Position numbers and translations under genes: made by a program. From positions 14,424,919 through 14,488,918 of the forward strand of contig NC_040022.1 in the NCBI RefSeq assembly GCF_000972845.2: a stretch of DNA of 64,000 nucleotides, read 5' to 3'. Under the pieces are notes generated by a model that was not told where the DNA came from, made no database searches, and was given only the letters and a program-made list of their open reading frames with translations. Positions 11,481 through 24,254 of the stretch are shown here, piece after piece (position 1 is the stretch's first letter; each line of letters opens with the position of its first letter). This stretch comes from Larimichthys crocea (lineage: Eukaryota; Chordata; Actinopteri; Sciaenidae).

Positions 11481-14400
11481 GTGAGCCAGTGGGTTTGGCA
11501 TCTCAGAGTGAAGGAGCACTTTGGCTGAAGCGCACTGTAAACATCGGGGATTTTACTAAGGCATCCGCAGACAAGTTAAACATTTCGCTAAAACTACAAT
11601 CATGGCGATTTCAGCAAATGTGTACGTCTCTTTATAAAATAGTCTTTAATTCATGTCCAGTACTTTTAGCTTGTCTTTGCTTCTGTCAAAAGCACACGTG
11701 GGTCTGTACACATGCACTGTGAGTGGTCTCCTAAAAGCAAAAAAAGCCCATTCAAGTGACAGCAGAAAGAGGCTGAATGGCTTAGAGACAGAGTAGATCA
11801 TGTTTTTTCTCTCTTTGTTTTTGTCATATTCTCTCTCCTTTAATTAGTCATGTCAGTTAAAGAGGCTTTTAAAGAGCTTTGACCATAAAATATCTGTCTG
11901 ATGCTGATTATAGGGGAAGCTATTGGTTATAATGTGCTGAATAATAAACGATATTGCATTCTGCCAAATCTGAAAGTAAGTGAAATATTGTTCTATCCAT
12001 TTTCATTAAATGCTAGGCGTCGCAATTTCCCAGCATTGTACGTCCTGAACACCCTGAGATTTTTTTTCCCCTTCCAAAAACATGTATCTGTGTATTAGTA
12101 TCTAATATTACATGTTTAAGTTACCCAGAATATGTGCCCCATCTGATCTTTCTGGTTTAAAGCACCGCAGCATCTCGATTTTCTCCACAATTTGCAGCTT
12201 CGCATACCACCCAGCTGCTTATCACACGCAGGCTATTTGGAGAGATTAAACAATTATTTTGCAAATTTCTTTTGGCAGAAAGCCTTTCGAGCACATTCAC
12301 AAACTGCTGAGACGGGAGTTTTGAGCCAGAATAAGTCTAGTGTGATGTGGAGGTCTTGTATGGTTTACTCTCTGTGCATAAACAGGCTACAATATTGTGT
12401 CAACAATAGAGGGAGTGATTGATTTGCAGTTTTCAGATTCTTGATTTGACAGTCTTCAGATTCAGTCAGCCACCACCAGCATTTGAGCAGGAGCCACAGT
12501 TTATGACAGCAGATTGTCCCGACTCCAACGGGCCTTTAGATTCTTTTGGCACCTCTGCTGACATGGTTCCCAAATTTCTCCTGTCTTCTGTTACATTTTT
12601 GTCAGTGTGATGCTTGAAAGCAGCTTCATATGCCTTGAAGGTTTTGTGGTATGTGCTTTCCTCCTGCACACTGAGGAAAAGTTATTTTATGAGGATAAAC
12701 ATTGGTTCCAAATCTGTTTTGGAGGCAAAACACATTTTGAGCGGCTTTAGGCTTTGGTTCAACTATGCTAGTTTTGCTCGAAAGTTATTCTGCAAGCATT
12801 GTAAGAGACACAATCACTTGTCAGCTATTATGTCATATTCCTTCTATGTAGGGTCATTTCAGTTGTGTAATTCAGGGTGTATACTCCAGTCTTTTAAATC
12901 TTAGTAATAGTTGCTGTAAAACTCTTTTAGTCTTTAAGCATCAGGAGTCTCTAAGATTGAAATGCCCTTTCCCTTGTAAATACTCAAATACCTGTAGATG
13001 TGCGGCGTGTCTGCAGACCAGAATTCTTGCTGCAATGGTGTCACATGGAGGTTGGTGGCAGCTTAAGTATCACCCAGTCTGAGACTGCAAGCTGTAATAG
13101 AGAGAAGAGCAATAGATAGCTGAGTGGGAAACATACCTAGAGGTGCATCCAAACCACTTGATATGTTTGTTTAGCAGGGTGTCACTACTAGCAACAGAAG
13201 ATGTCGATTTCATTGCAAGCAGTAGTTTAGGGTTAGCTCTTAAAGACAACGGAAGGACCTTGGTCTTCTGAGGATGTCAGCAGTCTGGGGCACGGCTTGC
13301 GTGTCTAGCTTTTACAGTCTGCAGTGCATTGGCAGAAGCCACATTATGAGTATCTCTGTCTGCAATTGCAGCTGTTGATGAGCATTTTACCTGACAGTGA
13401 ACAAACAGACAGTGTAGTGTGATATGCGATTGTTTTTCCTGTTAATGAATTAGATTTCCCCGCTTCTAACCTCCCCCAGTATGATATTTTTTTTTTTTCT
13501 GAGACAAATCTGTCTATCAGGAAAAATGGGGCTAATATGATCCAGATACAAACTCTGGCTCCTTGGTCTGGACTATTAATTGATATAAATATTTATGTTT
13601 GTTTACAAGGTGTGGTAAACTGCATTTTTTTGTGCATTTACACTCCCACACTTCTCTGCTGTCCCTTCCCCTCACAGCTAATCAAACATTGCTGGAGCTT
13701 CACAAGTACATTTTTGGGCTTCGATCTTATTTTGCTTTTTATTTGTACATGTCCTAGAGAGGTTGTTTTGGGTCAGACAGGAGCGATCTTGTCTTCAAAG
13801 CGCTGACCAATGAACGGGGGTGTTAGAGTGGGAGATTTGGGGTGTATGTATGTGTGTACACAATTATGCTACTCTGCTTCAGTTCTCAGATCAAATGCCA
13901 ACAAAAGCAACGCTTGAAATTTGAAGTGGCAAAACTTCGGCCCCTTTTCACAGTCTGATGTTTGTTTTAGGATACAGTGCTGCATTTCATTCATGTGAGG
14001 TGAACAGATTTCTCACCGAGCACCAGGAGTGTGTGGCAGCAGGGAACTGAAGAACCGGCCAATTGGATAGATCTTATATAAAACAATTGCACATTTACTG
14101 TACATATATTTTGCAGCATTTTTTTTTTTCATTTTTGTTTCCAAAGAAAGCAGGAAGTGCAATAAGTAGTGATAAAGCCTAATGATCAAGAGCACTATAA
14201 TTTCATAAAGCAGTAGTAAAAGTAAAAGTACTAGAATTTTTACCTAAGAAAATAGGAATTACTTAAATGTAGGAATAGCAATATAAGTCTTGTCCGAATA
14301 GATCCCTACTATAACTTTACTTTCATTCCACTTAGTAGGAATAGTAGGATAAGCTGTGTCAATAAATGTAAAGGACTCTGGACTGTTTTACCAATACTGT

Positions 14401-17400
14401 ATGTCTTTGTGCTGAATTATTTCAGACCAAATTATTTGCTTTGCTTTCAGTAAGTGTTTGTTCCCTGGGCCACACTTTATAAAGAGAGACTTTATCTCCA
14501 TGCCAGATTCGGCATCACAGGAATTTAGATAATGACTGACATGAAGTTGCTTATCCTGTGATTATTTTGAAGAGTTATGACCACTTTGGTACGGTGGTAC
14601 ACAGCCAAACACTCCATACTGAGATTACTACGGGGTGCTGATATAGCCCTTTGGAGATAGGTCATTTAGAAAGCAGACAGTAAGCAGCGCTGTTCACAGA
14701 CACGCTACTTCTACTGTAGGCTTCCCGGATAATGTCCTCAGATATGATCAACCTATTTTACAGCTCAGTTACGATTATCTGATTGAGCAGGGCTAATCTG
14801 ATTGTGTACATACCACACACAGAAGCCTCTTTTTTTCCAACTTGTTACTCTGTTGCCATTCTCTAATTTACTGAGTCATTAAGTGAAAGAGAAAGTGGGT
14901 TATATCTTTAATAAAAGGCGTGCAGGGTCATGTGTTAATAGAAACAGAATGGGAACACAGTCTGTTATCATATGTCGCCACATCCTTAACCAGTTACAGT
15001 CAAAGGCCTTGGCAAGCTCTCAAAGCTCAATATGGTCTTTGATTGGCTGTAGTTATTTTGATTCCCTTTTTAACTCGGCCTTTCTCATTGAGAGAGAGCA
15101 ACACATGGTGCACACCTACTCTACACACACTTAAAATCATTGAGCATCTGTGTTTTCTTTTCCTGGCCATCCCTCAACTACACGTCTAATGTGATCTCCA
15201 GCTAGTTTTGTAAAATAAAGCTACTGTGGTGGTACACAACAATCAAAAAACAACAAAATCTCAACAATGTAAGCAATGTAAAGACACCGTAAAGATTATT
15301 GAACTGTCATGCACCTCAGATGCTCTTTCTCCACTCCACCCCAAACATACCAGCCGTACCAGTTCAGCCCCAGTCTGAAGCTGATTATTCTGTCTGCTTG
15401 TACACAGCATCTCTGATTGGATTTCAGCCTAAGTCTGTCTTGCATTTTAGTGGAGTGTGTGCAAACTTACACTACTCGATTTCTACTGCGTTAGAGGTGG
15501 ATGCAGTTTTATAAGGTTATCAGACTGCTGAGTATATCATCCACCTCTCCAGTACAGCCATCTAGAAAAGATTAACCTTCTTGCTCTCTAGGAATAGAAA
15601 TAGTACATGAGAGGAGAGCTTGTTTCTGCAAAGGAGCGTTCAACAGATTATCTTAAATGTTAACATAATTACTCTGCCAGTCTGTGGCTAAGCACCCCTC
15701 TGATATAATGCTGCTTCACCAGGCCTGCATCCATCTGCCCACCAGCCTTCCACTTCTCTCTTTAAGCTCTGTCAGTCCAACCTATGCCCTCTGGCTTGGC
15801 TTTGGACCCTGTGCCAATTGCTGTAGGCAGTTCCAGCTTGGGGTCTGGGAAATCTAAACATTCCTGTTGAGTTTCAAGGGTGTCCAAAAATGCAGGTATG
15901 CGGCAAAGACCCTTTGAGATGTGTTTTCATTCAACGCGGTCCATCCAAAACACAGCAAATCTGTATTGGGTAAATATCCTGTACGTTCAGTGGATCTGAG
16001 AACTTCAAAGTTAACTGGCTTCCTGAGGCAGGAGCAGGGTAACTGCATTAATTGCCTACTTTCTAACAAAGTTATTCTTGTTCTCGGAAAAATATCAAAA
16101 CAGCAGCATCAGGAAACCACAAACCCTCCCGGTCATCAACACATTTCAAATCAAAACAAAGTTTCCATACCATATTGAGGAGATGTGAGCTGCATATAAA
16201 TAATTTAATGAGTGCAGTAATTTATATGTGTGTTTGAAAAGGGTGGTAATAACATCATCATCTTCTCAGCAGTATTAGTACTGTATTTTGCCCTGCTACT
16301 GTAGTACTACATATTGAGAATGGCATGTGTGCAAGCTAGGCAATACAGTCATAGATTCTCCACTCAGGAGTTTTGACTTGTGCAATGAAGGGCACTGAGG
16401 TGTTGCTGAAGGGATTGTGACTAACAAGTCAAGACCCCTGAGCCGTGGCTTTAATACGGCAAATTACTCCAGAGGTATTTGTCACCTGAGGACGATTAAA
16501 CGAATTAGGATTCAGAGTTGACACCCAGTCTGGAGAGCAAAGCATGTTCGTCCAGGCAGAATGAGTAGCAGACACACTGTGCACTAATTAGGACCTGTGG
16601 AGTTCAGTCTTCTTGGACCATTGGAGTCCATTTTAAGTCACATTAAAGCCAGGAGTTGTTTGAAACAAGAACAATAGCTCCAGTGTGTAGACATGACATT
16701 TATCACATTCATGAATATTATAGTCATATTTTTTAAATTGTAAAATACCACAACAAATGCTGATATTAATACATACTGTACCATGTTACATTGCCAACTA
16801 GCTGCATTTGTCATATTCATTATATCTTTGGCTGGTTTTAGAACTCAGTTCTTATATAAAACTCACAAAAATTGCGTATGTTTTCACACTAATGGAACAC
16901 CTTAATCATTGCTGGCACAACCCGACTGCCCTTAGAAGGGCGTGATAGTTGAGAAAAAAAATCACTGTTGAGATAAACTCCACAACAAGGTCGTTCAAAA
17001 GTACAAAAGAGTTAGGTGGTAGCGTACGAGAAAACTTCCAAGGACTCAAAGGCACAGGAAGGTAAACCAAGAAAAAAAATTAGTCAAATGCCACAGAAGT
17101 TGCTGAGCAGAGATGTAGTGAGCGAGGCCACCGAGACACCTGTGTAGCTGCAGTGTTCCATGGCAGAGATTGGAGGGAACGGCTGTAGCCATTGACTGTA
17201 GTTGCATTGCGTTTGTTTGCTGTATTGCTGATTAGCAAAGTAAAGTCAAAATAAACTGAAATGACAACAAGCCCAAACCTAAAGCCAAGCGTATGCACCA
17301 ATGTCTTGAAAGCAATAATGTTGTTTTCCTGTTGTAGTCACGTCAGAGGCCATTCCAATCGAACAATTGAAGCAGGGCTTGAAAACTGTTGTTGAGTCAT

Positions 17401-20400
17401 GCTCCCTAAACAATTTGTCAGAGCTTAAGTAGTTTTGCAAAGAATAATAAGAGGAAATTGCAGTGTCCAGATGTTCAAACTTGTTACTTTTGCCAAAGGT
17501 GCCTACTATTTTTTGGCTGGAAGAGGATGAGAATCTGTGCAGATATTTAGAGTTTGTAGATATTTTACATTGAATTTAAATATCCTGTTAAACACCAAAT
17601 GATTTAATATCATGCAACAAAGAATGAAATAATTCAAGGAGTATGGTTAAAAAAAATACATGTGTTCCTCAAAAACAAGGCAGTCAGATATTAATAGATA
17701 TGTCCTACATTGCAGACTTCAATGTCTCTTAGAGTCCTTGGAAGACTGCTGCCCTGAGACCTCAATACATATTTTAGTTTACCCTTCAGGGAGCAGCCAC
17801 TAAAATGATTTTTGTTAATATGCTTCACGTAAAAAATATTTTCAAAGATGCAAAAGAGCGCAGTCAGCAATAAGTTTGCTGTTGGACATATAAGCAGTGA
17901 CATGGCCTCTAATGATTCCAGAAAGTGGCCTGGTATATTCGTGACACAGTCAGCCTGTCCTGACTGCTGTGGTGGCTTTAACAGCCAAAGTCTTTCTGAG
18001 TATCACTTACTCCATGCAGCTACTCACAAGGGACGGAGAGGCCAGGCTGGATTCCACTGTGAGTCCCTGGATATTAGTTTCATATCACAGATAACACACA
18101 AACACAAAGGAGAGAAAGAGCCAGCCAGTGAGGAGAACAGGGTCAGGGACAGAAGGGGAGATAGGACAGGCACCAAATACGGTGAAATGACAACACTGAA
18201 ACAGAATTAAAACAATATATCATGCTTTCAACAAGCAATTCATATTTGACAGCAGGGAAACCTTTCCCACGTGTATTTTGTCAATACCTATTCAGCTTAG
18301 AGAACAAAGTTGAGCTTGTTGTTATAGATAATATGTTCCATGCTTTACACTTTTCTGGTAGTTTAATTGAAGTTTTGATATTGATAAGACAATTGGTGGT
18401 TTTAAGTACCAAAAAACATCTCAATTTTACATCTCCTCTCTCACACTTCTCTCCAGTGCTTCGGGAAGAAGAAGGCATTTTGTGTTGTCTCATTAATATT
18501 AATGAGCCTCTCTTCTGATTGGCTTACTGTTTTCTGAGTGACGACTGGCCAGGACAACCACTGGTAATGGATTGTAGGGCCATGCTGGGGGCATGTAGGG
18601 CCATGTTAGGGGCATTACAACCTTATGGAAATCCTGACAGCTCTAAATGGCACAGTTTCTGAACATGAGGGATTGAGCATTGTGATACTGTTTACAGTAT
18701 TGATATAGCACTTAGACTTGTTTTATCATCAGACAACGTAAATTTCACTTTTGACAATTAGGACCCACCCACTGATATTTAATGAGTGATTGGTAAACAT
18801 TTTCTTATTTTCTTTAGTAGTTGGTGGACATCTAAAGAATGTGAATTGTTGGATTGCTACATGCTACATAGTAGCACTTGACAAGTAAAAAAGTAGTTGA
18901 AATATGTTCTTGACTTATTTTGGTTTTTGAGGTGGGTCTGCTTTCACCAAAATACTCTAATACACTAATCCATCTTAAAAAGCTAGTGTCATTAAATATT
19001 TTACGGTTAAGGATTTGATGACATTTAACCAAAAAATGAGGTAGACTGTCAGCCATGTTCGCTCATTCTTGTGTCTCAGTGATTGAGACTGAATACATAA
19101 ACTGACCAACATACCATTATTTGCTCTCAGCTCAATAGTTAGACTCAACTAGCTTTTGGAAAATGTCATAAATATGGCTGCTGATTCGTTTAAGAGTTCA
19201 TGTAAATGTATGTTTACACCTGTAAATATTCAGTTTGTATTTTAAAAATTCTTTAAAAAATTTGCAATAGAATACTATTAAGCCTGGTAGGTGGTACTTT
19301 GATATGTAGGTACATGTGAGTCCAAAACAAGTGCATTTCATTAGAATAATGGTGTTCCTCAACACAAACACACACACAAATACAGGATTGGATTCTGCAG
19401 AAACAGTGTTAACAGAGAAACTCGGTCAACAGAGACACAGTGTCAACATAAAAAGAGTGGACTGCTACAGAGATGGAGATAATGAGCTGGAAGGGGCAGG
19501 ACAGCCAGTTATGACTTCACTCGCCTGGCTCTGGGATGGGAACAAATGGAGCCTCGCTGGGTAATTAAGAGACACCCGGGCCTCACTAGGATATGCCAGG
19601 CAAATGGGAGAGAGGGAGCAGAAAGGGAAAGAGGGATTGAGAATGCAACCCTATTGTGTTTCATGGAGGGATTTGGACAGTGAGGCACTGGTCTTGCGGT
19701 CTGTCCTAAGGCCATGCTTTAGGCTCTGGTTACAACACCTGCCTCCAGCCACCCCCGTCCTACCCTCCCCCCTGTAAAATGAGTTATCATATCAGACTTC
19801 TGCATTATGGAATTGTCCCTGTCCGAAGGAAATGTGTGGGAAAGGACAGTTTTAATAGCCCCATGCTAATTGTGACCAGTCTCAGTGATGTCATTGCTGT
19901 GTCTATATGTGTAGCAATGGTGAGAAGCAGGTGACACTGGCAGGGCAGGGTGGACTCCGTTTCAGCTGATGTAATTGTGCTTGATTGAGCTGTTCTCTGG
20001 ATCATAGTATTTGCAGTTAGGTCATTGCCTTCATGTGGTTGTAATGAACTGCAGCATTATGGGTAATGACTGTTTAGTTCTTGGGGTGATTTCACACAAA
20101 TTGCTGTGTGTGTGTGTGCGTGCGTGCGTAAGTGACGGCAAATTTAGCATGTTTGCATTGCACAATGTCAGTGCATGCATGTATTTTTGTACTTTTATGG
20201 GACACACAGTATACATGCATGCACAAATGTATGTCTTGACGACGTGTGCGCAATTGTATGAGTCAAAGATATTTATATATTTAGCAGAGACAGTATTTAT
20301 AGCAGGAAACGTGGATGAATTCTTGGTCTACTTTCTCACCCTCCCATGGTGCCTCCTCTGTCTCCCAGTGGAGTTATGGCCTGTCTATCTATGTGCATAC

Positions 20401-20677
20401 TCAGGACACTATACATATACTCACACATATTTGCACAGCACAGTGTGGAATCATATATGTATATATATCTCATGAGATAAAACAAATGTACTGTATATTC
20501 TGTGCATTCATTTGCAGTAAGTTGTTAACTCATCCAAAGTTAGGTACCACAATTCTTGCCTATGATATGCTCAGCTGTATGTGTTAGCACTAAGTTGAAA
20601 AAAAAAGAAAAGAAAGGATGAATGTTGATTTGAAAAAATAAAATAAAAACATGTCAATTTCTGCTTGATTTTCCTAG
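11481..20677 (+). other. gpc5 intron 1 (9.2 kb)
   Basis: This GT-AG intron has donor GTGAGC and acceptor TTTTCCTAG. It is AT-rich and largely unique. It contains a 21-bp tandem duplication at 18573-18614 and a TG-rich patch near 20104. I see no further coding exon. Confidence 0.85.
18573..18614. repeat. 21-bp tandem duplication
   Basis: Two adjacent copies of TGTAGGGCCATG plus 9 bases (18573-18593 and 18594-18614) differ at two positions. Confidence 0.85.
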
Positions 20678-20839
20678 AGACGGATCTGATGGTTTGTAAG
20701 CACCAGGGTCCGTCCTGCTGCAACAGGAAGATGGAGGAGAGCTACCAGTTTGCTGTAAAAAGAGACACCCTCCACAACATTCACTCCTACAGCTATGAGC
20801 TTGAACACCTCATCTCCGGCCACTCGGATGCCTTCCAGG
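20678..20839 (+). CDS. gpc5: Glypican-5-like, coding exon 2
   Basis: This exon encodes residues 61-114 plus one base of codon 115. It contains the conserved DLxVC motif (Cys67) and the PSCCNRKMEESYQ block (Cys74, Cys75), corresponding to PTCCxRKMEExYQ in human GPC3 and GPC5. An amphipathic helix follows and ends at AFQ, which is also where vertebrate glypican exon 2 ends. The acceptor is TTTTCCTAG|AGACGG. Using the AG two bases further on would reach a TAA within a few codons, which fixes this choice. The donor is CCAGG|GTAAGT, an excellent match. Phase is 1 on both sides, so skipping this exon would keep the frame but remove three conserved cysteines. Confidence 0.95.
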
Positions 20840-22866
20840 GTAAGTGTTTGGACAAAAGGGCCAAGCTTGTGGCTGGATGTGATTGGCCGGAGATACTGGC
20901 TTGTTGTTGATGGATGGGAAAGAGATGTTCCAATTCAGTGTTTGGGTAGTTACCTAACCACCCACTGCATGGGACTGATACTTCAGGATGATATCTTCTG
21001 CAAAGTATTTAATAAAAAAAAAAAAAAAACCTGACCCAACTTTGGCTGACCTCTAGCTTATTCCACGAATTCCACAATAAAAACAAAATAAGTTTGTGTT
21101 TATTTTCTTGCTTGCAAAATATATTTATTTGCCCACTATTCAGAGAGTTTTTACTCAGTTCCCCAGGGTCACAGTAGTTTACGTACAGGCTTGTGTGCAA
21201 TCCAGAAAATGGGCATGGCTTCACTTTTCCCCCTCTTCCCTTCTTCTGTGGATTTGGCAGCAACATTACTGTGGAGAAGGATCAGTTAGGGTAAACGGGA
21301 AAAAGAGGGTACAGAGGCCCTTTTCTCAGACTTTAGTGTTTGGTGGAAGATGGTCTGCTTTGTCATTATCTCATCTTGCTTTCAGGACAGCAAAACAATT
21401 ACTGGAAACAATCTGTGCACAGTAATTATTTTTGTTTGTTTGTCTGGTGCTTGTTTTTTGGATATAATTTTATTTATGTATTTATTTTTTTGCAATTCCT
21501 CTTTGGTAACCTGGTCAGTTCAGATGTCTGAGTTCCGGATAAACAAGCCACTGCTCTAGATACAAAGCCTGTTTCAGGTTTTGCCTGCCAAAAGGGTTTT
21601 GTACTACGCCCAACTGAATCAAGCAGTGCACCAGTTGCCCAAGCTTGTCCTTCCACTTCCTCTCGTAATTGCAGTGTCATTTAAATTTAAACATTTCCGA
21701 AACGGATCAATCTTTTTCCTCCTCAAAACCTCCAACACAGTCCCACAGGGTGGGAGACCTGCTCTGGATGTTGTTAGTGTTAGAGGAATTTTGGTACCAT
21801 GCAATTAGTTTTATAAGACAATGGGCTGCTTAGACACTATGTTGGCCATGTTCCATTCTGTGATGGATGTAAGAACTCGACTGGTGTCGGCGTCCAATAT
21901 GGAAAACTCATATCTTATGTTAAAAGAAGAATGAAACTGGTTAGGGAACACTTTCAGACATGAACTTGGAAGTGATTGGAAGTGATTACCGTCATGTTTA
22001 ATTTGTAAATGTCATCTGGACAGCATATATTACTGTCATATAGTGTTCAATGTACTAAAACAACACCAAGATATGAAATCCCCTTCAACATATTACTATG
22101 TAGGTCTTCACAGAGTGCCTGGGGATAAGCCCCTATTATAGTTGTTTTACAAGCAAGTTGGTTATATGAATAAGAAGTAAATGTGTTCAAATTGTGCTCC
22201 TGGTATTTGTCCTTTTCATCATTAAGATCTTTCCCTCCTTACCTCATGTCTGAGCCTGTCTGGAGAATGATCAGGTGTTCCACATGTCTAGAAAAGGCCA
22301 AGATGGAAAATAACAATGGAATAACAATAGAAACTAAGTATGGTTGTGCTGAAAATGATGATGTCACTAACTCTCAATTTGCAAGGCCTTCTAAGGACAG
22401 TCTCTGTGCTGTCTGAGTGCCTCGAGTGGAATGTGAAGTAGCAAGTGGCTCATATACCGCATGAAGTAATTAGAATATGATTTTGGCTGATACCATTGGT
22501 ACTGTTATTCACACTCTGGATGGTGGGAAATTGTTTCGGGCTAGCGTTCTTCTCCTACGCCTTTTTGTTTGTGCTGTATCCATCCGTTTGCACCACATGC
22601 AGTCCACGGCAGAGCCAGTTGTCTGCAGGCAAAAACTTTGCTCTTCTGCTATTAATCCGATGTGTTTATTTGATAATTCTTTCATGACGTGGCCACTATT
22701 TTCTGTTACAGCTTTCCATCTGTCTGTCATTCGAATCATACCATTAATCTTATATATCTAGAGACCTCTATGTGTTTTCTTTCTACACTATTGTTTCAAC
22801 TCAGAATCACTCCTGCTGATTGCTAAAGTTTAGCCAAAAGGACATGCCCATTAAAAAAAGGAGATG

Positions 22867-22894
<28 letters not shown>
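22867..22894. repeat. (GT)14 microsatellite
   Basis: Fourteen uninterrupted GT units lie in intron 2, followed by further imperfect GT sequence. Confidence 0.95.
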
Positions 22895-22897
<3 letters not shown>

Positions 22898-23682
22898 TGT
22901 CTGTGTGTTTTCGTTGGCCTGCCTTTGTTTTGACAGGCCTAAAGGCCCTACTGTGCTTTGTCATGTGTGGGAGTTGCCATGTCATGAGTATGACCCCATA
23001 AACACAAACCACATTTATGAATGCTTAGAGGTTTTTTTCCTCTCAACTGTTTCTAATACTATAGCATCAATATGAAGGAATATGTGCACAGATTTGCTGC
23101 AATAATAACAAAGCTTTCTCATGAAACAGAATCAGTAATATTTTTTGGCCTTCACTTTTACCCTGCGCCTACCACACCCTAAATCACACATGCAGGTTGT
23201 ATCTTTTTACTTATCAACCTCCTTCCCTGTGTTGTAGCCTCTGCTCCATCTTCCGTTCTTCCATACATCCAGGCCAACCCCCCCCCCCCCCAGTCGCCCC
23301 TCTCCCCTCGCCAACACACAAACAGAGAGATTCTCCTAATCCATACCATCGTTGATAGGTAATGAGTGTTGGGGTCTGATGGTCGGTAGGTGTCAACCAC
23401 AGGGCCCAGTCTAAGCTGGCACAGCTTAGAGCTCCCAACAAAGGGCTTTGGCCTGTCAGCCTGTCTGGAGTAATCTTACTGGCTGGACACCCCACTGTGG
23501 ACTCCTGATTGGCTGAGAGTAGGTAAAACAGATAAAATGGCCATTAGAATCTGTATGTCTGTAGAATTGTTGGTTCAGAGCTTTACCCTCAGTTAGTTCC
23601 AACAAGCTTTCATATAAATCAAGTGTTCAGTTCAATATGCAGCAATCTCTTGTTGGCAAATCGCTGTGCAGGCAGTCCAATT

Positions 23683-23705
23683 TGTGTGTGTGTGTGTGTG
23701 TGTGT
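23683..23705. repeat. (TG)11 microsatellite
   Basis: An uninterrupted TG run lies in intron 2. Confidence 0.9.
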
Positions 23706-23925
23706 ACGTGTATGACAGGTGGAAATGATGAGCAAGAGAGCAAGTGTCTATGTATACTGTATACTCACACTGCTGGGGAGCAGATGTCAAGAAAATGCTG
23801 ACACTTTTGATCACTAGTGTCACCGATATGAGGGGGACGTGGCCCACAGCAAAAGGCCATGACATCTGTGTTTGTGCATATGCGTGTGTGGGTGTCGCAG
23901 CATTTTGTACATGTGTATCTTGATC

Positions 23926-23928
<3 letters not shown>

Positions 23929-23960
<32 letters not shown>
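23929..23960. repeat. (GT)16 microsatellite
   Basis: An uninterrupted GT run is followed by GCATGCATATACATGC. Confidence 0.95.
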
Positions 23961-23962
<2 letters not shown>

Positions 23963-24193
23963 ATGCATATACATGCGTACGAAAGACATGTGAGCATGTA
24001 CAATATTTACCACCCATCCAAGTCACCATGACCATCTCAGGGCTCAAGTTCTCCTCACAGGAGTTGTCAAATGCTTTTCAGAGAAATGCATTCTCCTGGC
24101 CTAGATAGCTCTGTATCATCAATTAAAGTGCATCGCATTTAAAACTTTAGGTGCCCTTCAAAGAAGGGACGAGGAGTTCATTTGAGAAAGTGC

Positions 24194-24254
24194 GAGAGAG
24201 AGAGAGAGAGACAGAGAGTGGGAGAGAGAGAGAGAGAGAGAAGAGAGAAAGAGG
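24194..24254. repeat. GA-rich tract
   Basis: GAGA runs interrupted by ACAGAGAGTGG and AAGAGAGAAAG; almost purely purine on the + strand. Confidence 0.9.

Larger units (their letters stand above)
11030..11530 (+). promoter_or_regulatory. CpG-rich segment over exon 1, probable promoter region
   Basis: CpG dinucleotides are frequent here (for example GAGCGCGGG, CATCGTCGC, TGCGGCGACTGTGATCGACG, CACCGCGTACCGG), while they are rare in most of the window. A CCAAT box is at 11144-11148 and a GGGAGGGG GC-box-like run lies just upstream at about 10983-10990. No convincing TATA box is seen. The transcription start cannot be placed. This looks like a CpG-island promoter that extends into intron 1. Confidence 0.5.

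Noticed and set aside
14213..14280. AGTAAAAGTAAAAGTAC stretch resembling the 6758-7270 repeat
   Set aside because: Too short and diverged to call a second copy; no terminal repeats.
17848..18210. 120-codon open frame in intron 1 with a CPDC...H...H pattern like a zinc finger
   Set aside because: Spacing does not fit the C2H2 consensus (hydrophobic positions and the final His spacing are off), it is a single motif, and there are no splice signals or similarity to a known protein.
20011..20475. 154-codon open frame just before exon 2
   Set aside because: Cys/Tyr/His-rich translation of TG and CA-rich DNA, without domains.
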